NCBI GenBank assembly: GCA_958295665.1
Contig: OY282560.1
Span: 208,986,420 to 209,050,419, forward strand
Source of the DNA: Tipula vernalis
Taxonomy: Eukaryota; Arthropoda; Insecta; Diptera; Tipulidae
DNA: 64,000 nucleotides
Reading direction: 5' to 3'
Shown: piece after piece, positions 33,215 through 45,168 of the stretch
Layout of the letters: each line of letters begins with the position of its first letter
Numbering within the stretch: position 1 is the first letter of the stretch
The notes under the pieces: model-generated
What the model was told of the DNA's origin: nothing
The model's database searches: none
The model's input: the letters and a program-made list of their open reading frames with translations, nothing else
Position numbers and translations under genes: made by a program

Positions 33215-34523
33215 AGTAACATTGTGTTAATTAAAGTTAATTATATATGCAAAATACTGCTGAAGAACTTTAGTTAAATAAAATAAAATTCTTAAACCGA
33301 AATATTTCAATTTTAGTTATTTGTTTTTTAAAGTAATTAAAAATAATTACCGCATGAAACCCGTATTCAAAGAATATTCATTAATATCAGTAAAATTAAT
33401 TTTATCCACAAATTTATTTCGAAATATATTAATTTTATTAAAAATATTTATTAGAAATGTTTTTTTATTGTTTATTAAGTTGCTTACTTCGCATTAAAGA
33501 AATATTCGTAAGCTCAATGCGAAAGAATATTTCATTGTATTAAAACAAGGATTCGTTATATTTATACAATTATTTTTCTCAGTGATACGAGTAAGTGTCC
33601 CAAACTAAAATAGATAATAGTGACTTTTAGAAAAAAACTTAATCTACCAAAAACATAAATAAACATCTCCATTTTACAAAACCACCATTCCATCCATCGC
33701 AAAATGCTTCGCAAGCAGAAATATCTTTTATATTTTGTATTCCTTTGAAAGGCGTGGGAGCGCCCGCCATTTCAACCTTAAAATTATTTATCTTTATACT
33801 TTGGCGTTTTGTTGTTATTGTGTGCAGAAAATGAAATAAATTTCGATTTTTTTTTTGTTGTGTCATAATTTACAATACAAAAAAAAAAACCGTCTTAAAG
33901 AATATATGAAGCGCTACAACAAAACCAAACACATTTTTTTTTACTTTCAGTTATAATCCATGTAATGTATTGTTTTTGTTATTGGAAGAATAAATAATGG
34001 ATACGTAAAAAATATAATAAAAATAAACAACAGAACCAAGCGCTGGATATAAATTTTTTTGCTTTTAAGATGCGATGCGATTTTTTTTTTGTGTGGTGTT
34101 CTCGTCTCGAAAGGAGTATTATATAGACATGCATATATGTAGCATAAAAGAAATACAATTTTAAATAAGATAAAATATTTGTGGCAGATTGTCTGGAGAT
34201 TTTATATATAAACACAAATTCGGTTTAAAAGATTTTTTTTTAATACGATACTACATAATGTTTCAAGGAATTGATTTTTACTGTTTATTTTCTCATTGGG
34301 TTGAGGTTTTATATTGCAATATGTTTATATATCTTAGGTAAACCTTAAACAGTATTTTTCGTGATCTAAGCAAAATGGAGGACTTCGTTATGTTTTATTT
34401 CAAAAACTGTTAAGCAATATTGTTGAACTAGCTAGGAATTTGAATAAGAAGATATTCTGAAATGCTTCCCTAGTTCCGAAGGGAAAGCCAGTTTATGATT
34501 TGTTTCAAAAGAGAAAATGAACG

Positions 34524-34525
<2 letters not shown>
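33215..34525. other. No gene seen
   Basis: AT-rich. Minus-strand frames at 33639-33866 and 33979-34215 have no recognisable product. Confidence 0.45.

Positions 34526-34572
<47 letters not shown>
34526..34572. repeat. (TA)n microsatellite
   Basis: About 23 TA units directly left of the Tigger-like element; this superfamily duplicates TA on insertion. Confidence 0.9.
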
Positions 34573-34575
<3 letters not shown>

Positions 34576-34576
<1 letters not shown>

Positions 34577-36736
34577 ACTAGAATCTGTCATAGGACCTCT
34601 TTCTAATCGGACCAATTTCATTTCGTACCACTAGTTACGACTTACAAAACGTTGTTCATAGAAATTATTCTTTGTAATCGGGCCAGCCCTAATCGGACCT
34701 ATCTTATTTAGCTTGATTTTCATTTTGTTACCTTTGAATAGGACCTTTAAAGATGTACATTTTTACTTTTCTGAACTGCATTTCATAATTTCACATACAT
34801 ATATATGTACATACATACATATATTGTTTGTAGTTTTTGTTTTCTTATTAATAACGGTAATATAACGATATTTTTATTAAATGGTTTTTGATGTATAAAA
34901 TATGATTACATTTCATATTACATCAAGGTACAGGACATTAAGGTCCTTATTTACATAGAATTTATCTAAAAATTTTTTGGTGTTATAATACGTGGGTGGG
35001 CATACATTTAATTTTAAATTAGTTTAATTTAATCACAGTGCTTACTTATTAAAATACTAATATGAATTGTTTAGGCGATAATTTAAAATTAATAGATAAC
35101 ATTTTCTAAAATGAGTAAGCGATCGTGCACCGAACTAGATCTGTCAGCAAAAATAGCTTAAAAATTCAAAATTAGCAAAACTCAAGTTCAAAGAATTTTG
35201 GGTAATAAATCGAAAATCCAACAGACCGTTGATAACGTGTTGCATCTTGCACCAAATATGGTGAACGCATGATGATCTTTTATTTAAATGATTTACAATG
35301 GCTAGATCTAAAAACTTGCCTTTGTCTGGCTGTTTACTACAAGAGAAAGTTTTATATTTAGGTGAGCAATTACGGCATCAAATGGTTGGCTCCAAAGTTT
35401 CAAAGAGCGCCACAATCTACAATTAATTTCGCTTACCGGAAAAGGTGCATCAACAGATACAAAAGTAGTCGAAAAATACCGCGAAACATTACATAAATTG
35501 ACGGGTCCGTATGAACCAAAAAATATTTTTAATTTAGACGAGACGGGTTTATTTGTCCAAGCCACTCCAACCTGATCACTACAATTAAAAAATGAAAAGT
35601 GCAAAGGTGGAAAAATGTGCAAAGAGCGACTAACTTTAGCTCTATTATGCAATAAGTTGGGAGAAAAGGATAATTGCCTCATTATTGGAAAGGTGAAAAA
35701 ACCACGAGATTTCAAAACTTTAAATGTTGAACAGGCGTTTAACGTCCTTTGTAGGTATAACAGAAAAGCGTGGATGACATCGGTGATTTTTGAAGAATGG
35801 ATTGATAAATTTAATAAAAAAATGGCGAAATAGAACCGAAAACGAGTGATGTTTTTGGACAATGCTCCATGGCATCCAAACAATACCTACACCAACGTAA
35901 AATTACAGTTTTTTCCGCCCAATACTGTATCAGCCGAGCAACCGTTATACCAGGGTATAATACGAAGCGTAAAAGTTAATTACCGTAAGCTTTTAATTAA
36001 TCGCCTGCTTACAGCAATCGATGAAGCTAATGGCATAGATGCGTGTTTTTGGCTGTCCACTGCGTGGAAAAATACCGCTACGGGAACTATAGCAAACTGT
36101 TTCAGATACGCTGGGTTTAAGAATCCTGTTGCTGAACGTGATGTTGAGATAATCCAGGAGCCTGATCAATTTGAATGTGGTAGCGAGTTTTTAGGGTTTG
36201 AAGAAAATGTTCAAACAGCCGAAGTATTATCAGAAGACTGAGAGGATCAATTTTTCGTAACATTGCACAATCGAGATGCTAAAAGTGAAGAAATTGCTGA
36301 AAGTTCATCGTCTGATGGCGATGATTTAAAAGAGCTAAAGGATTATGCCAGTGACGAAAGGCAAGGGCCTTAACGAAATGCTTTATCATCTAGAAAAATC
36401 AGAAGAAAAGCCAGTTGAAAAGGAGATTGCCTTAAAAACCATTCAAGCTCCAATTACCGCTTATTTCAAAGCTCAACCTAATTAAATGATTAAGATTATT
36501 AAATAAATGTTTTATTGGTTTATGTATTATGTACATAAATTACCGAACTTGAATGTATACATGTATGTATATAAACATGTAATTATATATGTATGTAAAT
36601 AGGAAACAAAAAAAATTGTGTGTGTTTTTTTTAATGTATACATATTTAATTGTATACAAAAAGGACGAATCCTCTATAATCGGACCACCTTCCAATCGGA
36701 CGAATTTTTTTTGGTCCGATTAAATAGGTTCGAGTG
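34576..36736 (+). mobile_element. pogo/Tigger-like DNA transposon, about 2.16 kb
   Basis: Left end CACTAGAATCTGTCATAGGA and right end (reverse strand) CACTCGAACCTATTTAATCG are recognisable imperfect terminal repeats, with further inner GGACC and ATCGGACC matches. Both ends sit in (TA)n, consistent with TA duplication. The element carries one dead transposase gene on the plus strand. Confidence 0.75.
35111..36241 (+). pseudogene. Tigger-like (CENP-B/jerky family) transposase, disabled
   Basis: Blocks in order: N-terminal psq-type helix-turn-helix from ATG 35111 (MSKRSCTELDLSAKIA, stop, KFKISKTQVQRILGNKS); CENP-B-type second helix-turn-helix over two frames (ARSKNLPLSG, LQEKVLYLGEQL, then SFKERHNLQLISLTGKGAST); DDE domain with first Asp in IFNLDETGLF (35537) and second in MFLDNAPWHP (35858). 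At the third position the usual QPLDQG reads QPLYQG (TAC at 35948-35950), so the catalytic Asp is lost; 29 residues separate it from the second. In-frame stops: TAA in the N-terminal domain, TGA 35573-35575, TAG 35831-35833; also a frame change between the N-terminal part and the DDE part. GIIRSVKVNYRK follows, as in the family. Dead copy. Confidence 0.85.
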
Positions 36737-36751
36737 TATATATATAAATAA

Positions 36752-36810
<59 letters not shown>

Positions 36811-36836
36811 GATATATATATATATATATATATACA
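36737..36836. repeat. (TA)n tract between Tigger and gypsy elements
   Basis: TA repeats with a few interruptions (AAATAAATAAATA, GTAGA). Target tract of the gypsy insertion on its right. Confidence 0.85.
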
Positions 36837-37173
36837 ATGGATTTAAGACATACGAAAAACTAAAAAAGAATTATTTATTTTTATTTATTATTTAGTTATA
36901 ACATTTATTTTCCATAATTTAATATTTTATGTCTTATTACATCGAGTTAGATCTTAAAACTCAATTTACTATTCTAAATTTTATATGAATTCGGATAACT
37001 GATATGCTTATGCTATGTAATTTTACCTAAACGAATTTATTATTTTATTTTATTCAGGATGTTGTGTGTGCATTTTGACCGGATGTATAAAAATGCATAC
37101 GGTACAACTTATTGCGCGTGCAGGTTGAATGTACGAATAGAATGTATGTTGAATTACTTATGGTAATGTAACT
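36837..37173 (-). repeat. 3' LTR of the gypsy element (337 bp)
   Basis: Same sequence as 43725-43987 apart from point changes and 72 bp (36961-37032) present here and missing in the other LTR. Inner edge at 37173 follows a short purine-rich stretch on the minus strand (CGAGAGG). The env frame ends just inside it, at 37158. Confidence 0.9.
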
Positions 37174-38756
37174 CCTCTCGGGGGTGAAGAATGAACGTCC
37201 TCGTTCTTTGGTTTAAGTGCCATGCTGATTTCTCTTAATATTTTGGAACATTGTATGATATCTTCTTCTTTTAATGTTTCTGAACATGATCTTCTTCGTC
37301 CTATTATTTTCACCTCTGTTCTGCGTTTAAGTATGTAAATATAGATGAACAATACAATAATACCTAAAGATGAAAAGGACAATCCTCCCGATAAGGTTCA
37401 TATCCAATTTTGATGGTCTTCTTGTTTGAGGTGCATATGGGCTATTTGTTCCCTGTTTTTGATGTTCTGTTGATTAATTAAACTGATATTGGGGGATGTT
37501 ACTAAGTTCCGGATTGTTTGAAGATTATGAAGCGCTCCTTGTATGTCTTGTGTCTCGCTTCTGATCTCGTATGTTTGGAATTGTTTATTATTAACCGTTA
37601 TTGTACAATTCCAAAATGATATTATGAAGTTTCCAGTTAATGTACGATTGCTGGGTCCGCAATCGGATGATATTACTTCATTCTTAGCATTGTCTATCAA
37701 AAGGTTATCTTCTGCTATGAGATGCATCGTTGTTTCCGGCTTCGGTATTACGTCGCAGTGGCTCTTGGTTCCAATTATTAGTGGTTGGATGCAGTTATCT
37801 ATAAATTCTTTGATATCAGAGTGCTTTTGTACAAAGTTTTTGAAATTCGATGATTTGAATAATTTCTGCTTGGACATGATTAGATGCTGTGGATAATCTT
37901 TTATTATTATATTATCAACTGTTAACGAAACTACCATTAAGGCTGATGAGTTTGTGTTCTCGAGTTTTGGTATTTCTAATATGTATAAGAGGGTTTCATC
38001 ATTGATCGCTTATTTAGGTATAACGTACTGTAGTGCTTCATCCGGAAGTGTGATACTAACTCCCTGATTTACTAGCAATTCTTTTACCGAGATTATCTCT
38101 TTGAGTGATACAATTTTATTACTAGGCAATTCAACTTTTGTTCGAATTATGGCATCCTGTATATCTTCTAGTATGGTATTAATGGAGTCGATGTTGATTA
38201 TTGTAGCCATCATTTCAATTTCGGTGAGGAGTATTTTGTTGACCATATTACTATCAGTTACTGCTCTATTTACTGTCTCCGTAATTAATTGTATTCTGTC
38301 ATTAATTTGTTTGTTGACATTGAATTGTTGATTGTTCCCATCGACCAGCTCATAAATTTTGCTGTTTATGATGCGTAGATCTGTGGCATCTGGGTTGCCT
38401 GCCAACCATTTCCACGCTGTACCCAATGTATCCCATCGTTTCATTCTGAATCGTTTCAAAGGTTTTATTTGATTGAAATTATTATGTAATTTTACTGGCT
38501 TTTGCCTAATTATATTATATAATTCTAACTTATCATCTACATTTTTAACAATAAATTTATCAATTGACTCTATCGTATTTTCTAAATTTGTTAAATTTAT
38601 AGGGTGGATTATTTTTATTACCCATGTCTGTATTCGACATTTATTCGTTACTGTTAAAAATATTGCATCTTTGTGTAAATTTTTAATTTCTAATTTTTGG
38701 TTTTTACAAAATTGAATTAAGATAATTAAAATTAATGATTTTAGTTTTAATAACAT
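37158..38756 (-). pseudogene. env: Errantivirus-type env, two in-frame stops
   Basis: A single reading frame of about 533 codons from ATG 38756 to the stop at 37158, interrupted only by TAA at 38010-38012 and TGA at 37398-37400; there are no frameshifts. A hydrophobic N-terminus (residues 1-17) looks like a signal peptide. A basic cluster KRFRMKR at residues 101-107 lies where insect errantivirus and baculovirus F-type envelopes are cleaved, followed by a glycine-containing stretch. Near the C-terminus a hydrophobic segment (after LSGG, about 37390-37325) followed by KRR looks like the transmembrane anchor. Family role: membrane fusion and spread between cells. As read, only the first 248 codons would be made, so it would not be anchored. 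Confidence 0.75.
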
Positions 38757-38800
38757 TATTCTGAAACGAAATATGAATAGAAAAAAAATATGATTAAATT

Positions 38801-41800
38801 TTATTGTTCCTTTATTCTCTTAATTTTATTCTTATTCCTTTTTACATTCTTGATAGTTTTGAAAGTTTTATTTGTTACTTCTTTTACTTGCGTCACCACT
38901 CCTTTAGCTTGAGTTTTAGTTCTTATATTTGGCTTTAGAAAAACAAATTGGCCATTCTTCAATTCTGGAGGGTCTTCTTTCTTTTTATTTTGTTTTTCTA
39001 TTTTTTTTCTCGCCAATTCTAGGTTAGTACTTACATTCCCAAAAATATTGTTATTATACAGGGCGACTGATAATTCTACTGCAGTTAGGGTATTAGAATT
39101 AGGAAATTTATCCTTGTTTGTGTTTAAAATTTCAATTATTGTTGCATGTGTTTTTTCAATTTGCCCATTGGATTCTGAAGATGATGCATAATTTATTCTT
39201 GTATTTAATTTATTTAAGTATTCTTTAAATTGTGTTGATTGAAAGGGGGTTTCATGATCTGAAACAATTTCGTTAGGGATCCCGAATAGTGAGAAATATT
39301 TAGTTAAAGCGCTAGTAACATCTATTAAATTGTTGGTGTTGATAGGAATCATCTGAAGATGCTTTGAAAAGGAATAAATAATAGACAGGAAATTGGTTTT
39401 GTTAATAATAAAGATATCTACATATATGCAATCTTTCCAACGGTTTTTTGTAATGGGCCTGGGGAAAATCTTTATATTATAAGGTTTCCTGTCGTACTTA
39501 TGTATATTACAATTATTACATGCATTGATATGTGTTTTGATTTAATTTAACATGTTTGGGAAAAAGTACAACCGCTTAATTTGACTTTCTACATACATAC
39601 ACTTCATGTTCTTTTATGATGATTACATTTTGACGGTCCTGGTTTGTGACATCTTCGATCATTTTTGTAACAAAAACCAATTGACCGGATTGGGAGAAGT
39701 TTTCACGGAAAGATTCCTGTAGTGTTTGATATAGCATTTCAGGTGCTAAGATCGCGGATTGTTTTCCGTTATGATACCGTTTTAAGTATTTGGTAACTTC
39801 ATCTTTTTCGTACGAGTTTTGGGAAATTATAACTCTTTTGAAGTCGGGAAACACATCCTCCAAAATTATTGTGTTCAAATTGGAAACTTTGAATATTATT
39901 TGGTTTCTGTAATAATTTATGGGACGGCCTGAAAAATGGATATAATAATCATCCGATGTTTTGGCTGAATGTATTGTTTCTATGTCACTATTATCAATGT
40001 TTAGATTTTCTTCAATTGGTTCAGATTCACGTGAAGTGTTACCTGCTGTTTCATTAGCATTTATTTCTTTAATTATAGGGATTCTGCTAAGAGCATCTGC
40101 TACGACGTTTGTTTTCCCTTCTTTGTAAATGACATCATGGTCATAATTTTCTAATTCTAAACGCCATCTGAGGATTTTGGAGTTTTTCTCCGAATATTTA
40201 ATAAAAGTTAGTGGCTTGTGGTGTGTGACCAAGGTGAACTTGTTACCGTATAGGTAAGGCTGATACTTTTTAACAGCCCAAATAATGGCTAACGCCTCTT
40301 TCTCGTTAGTGGCGTAGCGCATTTCTGTGGAATTAAGTGTTCGCGACGCGAACGCGATAGGTTTTTCAACGTTATCCTGTTTTTGGGATAATACTGCGCC
40401 CAAAGCGTAGTCTGACGCATCTGTTGTTAGAATGAAAGGTTTTGTGAAATCAGGATACGTGAGGATCTGATCCGTTGCTATTATTTTCTTCAGTGTTTCA
40501 AATGCTGTGGTATATCCTGGATCTGTTAAATCCATTGACATATCTTTTTTTAAATATTTAGTCATAGGTTTCGTTATTGCGGAATAGTCTTTAATAAACC
40601 GATGATAATATCCAGCTAACCCAAGAAATTGTTTAATTTCTTTAGGGTTCCTTGGTAAAGGCCAATCGAGGATTTTTTTTTACTTTATCAGGGTTTGCCT
40701 TAACGCCATCCTGGGTTATAACGTGTCCAAGAAACTCCGTTTCTCTTTTGAGAAATTCGCACTTGTCTACTTGTATTTTTAAATTAAAATGCGCAAGTCT
40801 CGTGAGTACTTTACTGAAATTTCTTAAATGATTTTCTAGATTATACCCGACAATAATTATATCATCCAAGTATACGTGGCAGATATTACCTATTAAGCCT
40901 TGTAAAACGTTGTTCATCGTTCGTTGGAACGTAGCGGGACCGTTTTTTAAGCCAAAGGGCATTCGTGAAAATTCGTAGTGCCCTTTATCTGTTGAATAGG
41001 TATGCTGTCTTTGCTTTGGATTTTTCGTCCATTGGAATTTTGTGGAATCCTGATTTCAAATCCAATGTCGAGAAATAGACAGACTTTCCCAGGTTGTCCA
41101 ATATTTCTTCTATGTGGGGAATCGGGAATTTATCGTCTATCGTCTTTTCATTAAGTTTGCGATAGTCGATTACGACTCGAACTTTTCGTATTCCCGATGC
41201 GTCCGCTTTTTTTGGGACTACCCAGATTGGAGAAGAATATGGGCTACTGGATTGTTGGATAATTCCATTGCTTAGCATTTCCTGAACTTGTTCTTCCACA
41301 TCTTTTTTAAAATGGTGTGGGTATGTATATGTTCTCGTATACACGGGTGTTTCATCCCGAGTAAGAATTGTACGCTCAATTGCCGGTGTTGCTGAAAGTT
41401 TCTCGTTTTGTTTTAATAACAGTGTCTGATTATTATAAATTGTGTCAATGAGAGCTTTTGTTTCAGCTTCATTGAGATGATTTGTTTTGACTATTTTATA
41501 TACATATGTCTTCTTTATTGATTGGTTCATCACCAAGTATGGGAATTGGTTTTATTGTCTCGAAGTTATTAACTTTTAGCCTTAGTTTCGTCAATTCTTT
41601 TGGTGGTACTGGTTCATTAGATAAAATACTAACAGTAGTTTTTAGATTTGTGGCTTTGTACAAACCGGGTTGCATGGTTATTTTATCATTTAATTTGCTA
41701 TATTCTGGTATTACCCAGTCACCATTCTCTGATGTTTTGAATGTAACTAAATGATGATAAAAGATTATCGCTGGGTAATAACGGTAAAATTTAAATACAT

Positions 41801-42170
41801 TTTTATTTATGGAAATTGTATTTGATCTGTAGTCAATATTTGCGTTCATTTTCGCCATTGACTCAGATCCCATTATACCATCAAAGAAATTGTGAAAATT
41901 TAATTCATAAAAGATTTGTGGATTTAAATTTTTGCTTAAGAAATTAAATTTGCCTTTTTTTGTCGATTTTTGGGTTCCTAAAATATTCTTCACCGTAGTG
42001 TCGTCTGATTCTAAGAGATTATTAGGTATTAAATTGGGCTTAATAATATTTTTATTAGCGCCCGTATCTATTAATAGGGTAATATTTTGGTATGTATCTT
42101 TATTTCGGCACTTCAGATAGGGCAGGAAATTTAATCCTACGTGTCTGATTCTGAGTCCGCTTGAAAATTT
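38801..42170 (-). pseudogene. pol: gypsy pol: protease, RT, RNase H, integrase, with several breaks
   Basis: Protease: DTGA at 42057-42068, in the frame entered by -1 shift from gag. The frame breaks near 41500-41520. RT (41536-40985) has the motif blocks FPIPHIEEIL and STLDLKSGFH; after a further break near 40998 comes MPFGLKNGPATFQR with the catalytic YLDD at 40861-40872. A frame change lies at a T9 run (about 40671-40680). RNase H (40565-39576): first Asp in TTDASDYALG, Glu in NEKEALAI; the third acidic position reads THHKPL instead of TDHKPL; final Asp in ADALSR. Integrase: H2C2 region damaged (the part around its second His is lost, near 39590), CNNC kept, core Asp in YVDIF, Asp in VSDHETPF, Glu in NGQIEKTH (39352-38801). 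The order is canonical for Ty3/gypsy. The breaks, three or more of them frameshifts, make it non-functional. Confidence 0.9.
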
Positions 42171-43018
42171 CCTACTATTTCTTGATCTTCACTTTCGTGT
42201 AAACTTTCTGCGTTTGAAATTTCGAATTCAGGACTTTTCTCTTGTAAAAGTTCGTGATTGTTAACCACTTTTCTAACAAACGAATTTCTTGTTCGCATTG
42301 ATGCATCTACATCCATTGGCTCAGGAGTTGACCCATTTGGTTTTTTAAAATTAGGTATACTAACCTGATTAGGTTTATTTTGATATTGGTTGAATTTGGA
42401 TTGTGCACTGTTATTTTGATTCCATTTGGTTGGGTTTTGAATTTGATTCGATTTTTTTGAATTATTTGAAATTGTTTCATTACTATTAAATTTGCAGAGG
42501 AAAGCGTATGCTTCCTCTATATTTTTCGGTTTCGCTGCATGGGCGTACCCGAAATACGGCTTTCTTAGGCCTGATATGAATGCTGCAAGAGCATCTTCTT
42601 CTATAAACGTGCAGATTGCCTGCCACGAATTATTATACATTTCTTTTTGCTTTGCTAATGCCTTGATGTTCTGCACAATTTCCTTCGTTTTGTTGTAGAA
42701 ACTGTGCACCGTCATCGAGTCATTCTGCTTATTTGCTCAAAGCTGAGACTTATAATAAGCTAGCTCCTGCTTGTCGCCAAGTGCTTCAAGTAGAATTTGC
42801 TTAATTTCTTGAAATGATTCAGGGTCTCCAGCGAGGCAAATTATATCCCTCGCCTTCCCTTCTATTTTATTTTTTACAGCCTGTACATACATACAGAACT
42901 GTGGTTGGGGTACTAAGGATTCAAACATCCGTAACGTTTCTTCGGCTGTTTTTAGCCAAGCCGCTACTTGTTTTTTGTTCTCGTCAAAAGAAGGGATAGA
43001 TTTTATGGGATCGGGCAT
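42137..43018 (-). pseudogene. gag: gypsy gag with one in-frame TGA
   Basis: From ATG 43018 (MPDPIKSIPSF) the frame is open to TGA 42737-42739. It then continues in the same frame to the TAG at 42137-42139, about 293 codons in all. Content fits gypsy Gag: capsid-like helices with YVQAVKNKIEGKARDI and IKQILLEALGDK in the first part, FISGLRKPYFGYA and KNIEEAYAFLCKF in the second, then an Asn/Gln/Pro-rich linker with PEPMDVDASMRT and an acidic end. No CCHC zinc knuckle is seen. The single TGA removes most of the capsid, so the copy is disabled. Confidence 0.8.
42164..42170 (-). promoter_or_regulatory. Candidate -1 ribosomal frameshift site between gag and pol
   Basis: On the minus strand the gag frame reads GGA AAT TTT CAA, i.e. 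the canonical slippery heptamer A AAT TTT. A -1 slip here leads directly into the frame that contains the protease DTGA. Gag stops 25-34 nt further on (42137-42139). Gypsy elements commonly use -1 frameshifting between gag and pol. Confidence 0.6.
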
Positions 43019-43022
43019 TCTA

Positions 43023-43270
43023 AATAACCTCTTGTTTATGAACAGGGGTTGGTTCCTCGACTTTTAGTTTCAAGTAATTTAACACTTGATCGTGTTCAGT
43101 CTGTTTTAGGACCAAATTGTTCAACTGGGTAGCAATTGCAGCCAGTTGAGTATTCATTTCATTTATTTGTTCTGCTTGCATTTCTTCTTCTATTGCCTTT
43201 AAATCTCTATTAGCTAAAAAGGATTCAATAGATTTCTTCTCCCGCGTACACTCTTTCCCGTTTCGGAAAA
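43023..43270 (-). CDS. Small frame upstream of gag in the leader (coiled-coil-like)
   Basis: In the leader between primer site and gag, one minus-strand frame is open for about 80 codons and ends at TAG 43022-43024, immediately before the gag ATG but in another frame. It contains NEMNTQLAAIATQLNNLVLK, a heptad-like hydrophobic pattern, and an upstream Lys/Arg-rich part. The in-frame ATG is at 43181. It may be a former N-terminal extension of gag separated by a frameshift, or an upstream ORF. The start of the second gypsy gag at 45169 has a similar character. Confidence 0.35.
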
Positions 43271-43710
43271 TTTTGTCTAATTTGACTTATGTACTTTATT
43301 TATGGAAGGTTTTATTTATTATTATCTTTACGCGTCTATCTTGTAGTGCGCGTTGGTAGACTATTTTTGGAATTTTAACACTTAATATGCACCTATCTTG
43401 TAGTATACACTTATAAGAAAAATTCTTATTTCCGTGCCTATCTAGTAGTACACGATGAAATTAGGTAAAATAAAATTTGAGAAAAAAAATTTTACCTGAT
43501 TTTTGCTGTCGTTCGAGAGCACTGGTTCTAAGTTCGGTTATGTGAAGAGCGGAGTAATTACAAATCTTTACAGCGGCTATCACCTTAAGCTGCAGATGTT
43601 ACTTTTTCGAAAATTACACTTAGCTATTTCGCGACGGATTAACTTTGCGTTAATTTTTATTTATTAACACAGCACTGTTTATCACTTCACTTAACTGTCA
43701 CTAAACTGTT

Positions 43711-43721
43711 CGGCTGCGCCA
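43711..43721 (-). promoter_or_regulatory. Primer-binding site, tRNA-Ser-like
   Basis: Minus strand TGGCGCAGCCG directly after the 5' LTR. It is complementary to the 3' end of tRNA-Ser (…CGGCTGCG-CCA), the primer known for 17.6/297-type elements; the next bases (AACAG) no longer match. Confidence 0.65.
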
Positions 43722-44286
<565 letters not shown>

Positions 44287-44593
44287 AGTTAAGACAACAT
44301 AATGACCATCGTCATCAATATTTAACATCAGTCAACATTTGTAATAAAATCGCAACATTGCATATTTTACGTAGAAGTAAAATTTCTAACACTCTAATTA
44401 ATTTATTTTAACATAAATATAATTTCTGTAATTTTCCATAAAATTTCTTTAATCAGCATTTTCGTAATATAGAACTTTTTGTAATTGAAAAATTGTAAAA
44501 ATATAATTAGTTTTAATAATGATTTAGAATAAAACGGACATAGTCCAAATAAAAAACATTTTTTTTAAAGATTAATGAATTATTAATCTTAAC
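44287..44593 (+). repeat. 5' LTR of a second gypsy element (307 bp)
   Basis: Begins AGTTAAGACAACATAATG directly after the (TA)n tract and ends just before TGGCGC at 44594. AGTTA start and TA-rich target are shared with the first gypsy, but the LTR sequences are different. No second LTR was found, so this is a truncated copy. Confidence 0.6.
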
Positions 44594-44608
44594 TGGCGCT
44601 GAAACAGT
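44594..44608 (+). promoter_or_regulatory. Candidate primer-binding site of the second gypsy element
   Basis: TGGCGCTGAAACAGT follows the LTR. TGGCG is the usual start of gypsy primer sites (complement of a tRNA 3' CGCCA); which tRNA is not clear. Confidence 0.45.
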
Positions 44609-45168
44609 GAGTTCAGTGAAAGTGAATAGTGTAAAAGTTCAAGTTATTATTACCGTGAGAACATAATAACAGGCAAAAGACAACTAATCCCACGAGAACT
44701 TAGGAATTTTGCCTGCGAACGTAATAAAATACAGCTATACCCACGAGAACATAGCCAATTTTATTATACACTACTGTGAGTGAATATCGTACCGCAGAAG
44801 GCCGCCAGCAAGCATAAACGCTAGCAGCTAAAAACGAAATAACGGATCATCCGGACACAACTAGCTGACTCAAGTGTACAACACCCGGAGTGCACTTAAA
44901 AAACCTCTGAGGAAACTCTAATCCTCAGATCAAGAATTACCCAGGAGAAATTCCTCAAAAATAATGAAAATAATAATCTTGTAAATACAAGTAATAAAAT
45001 CGTTATAAAAACGCATAATAATTAATACAAAAAAAGTGAAAATTTATAAAGAATAATAGTATTCAATTAATAATAATAGAATAATAAAACATATAATAAT
45101 AATAAACTAATAAATAGTCATTCGAAATTCAAAACTTATTTAAAAACAATATTGCAAAGAGTGTAAAA

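Noticed and set aside
35308..35883. 191-codon minus-strand frame
   Set aside because: Lies opposite the Tigger-like transposase, whose plus-strand motifs (NLDETG, LDNAPWHP) are clear; antisense shadow.
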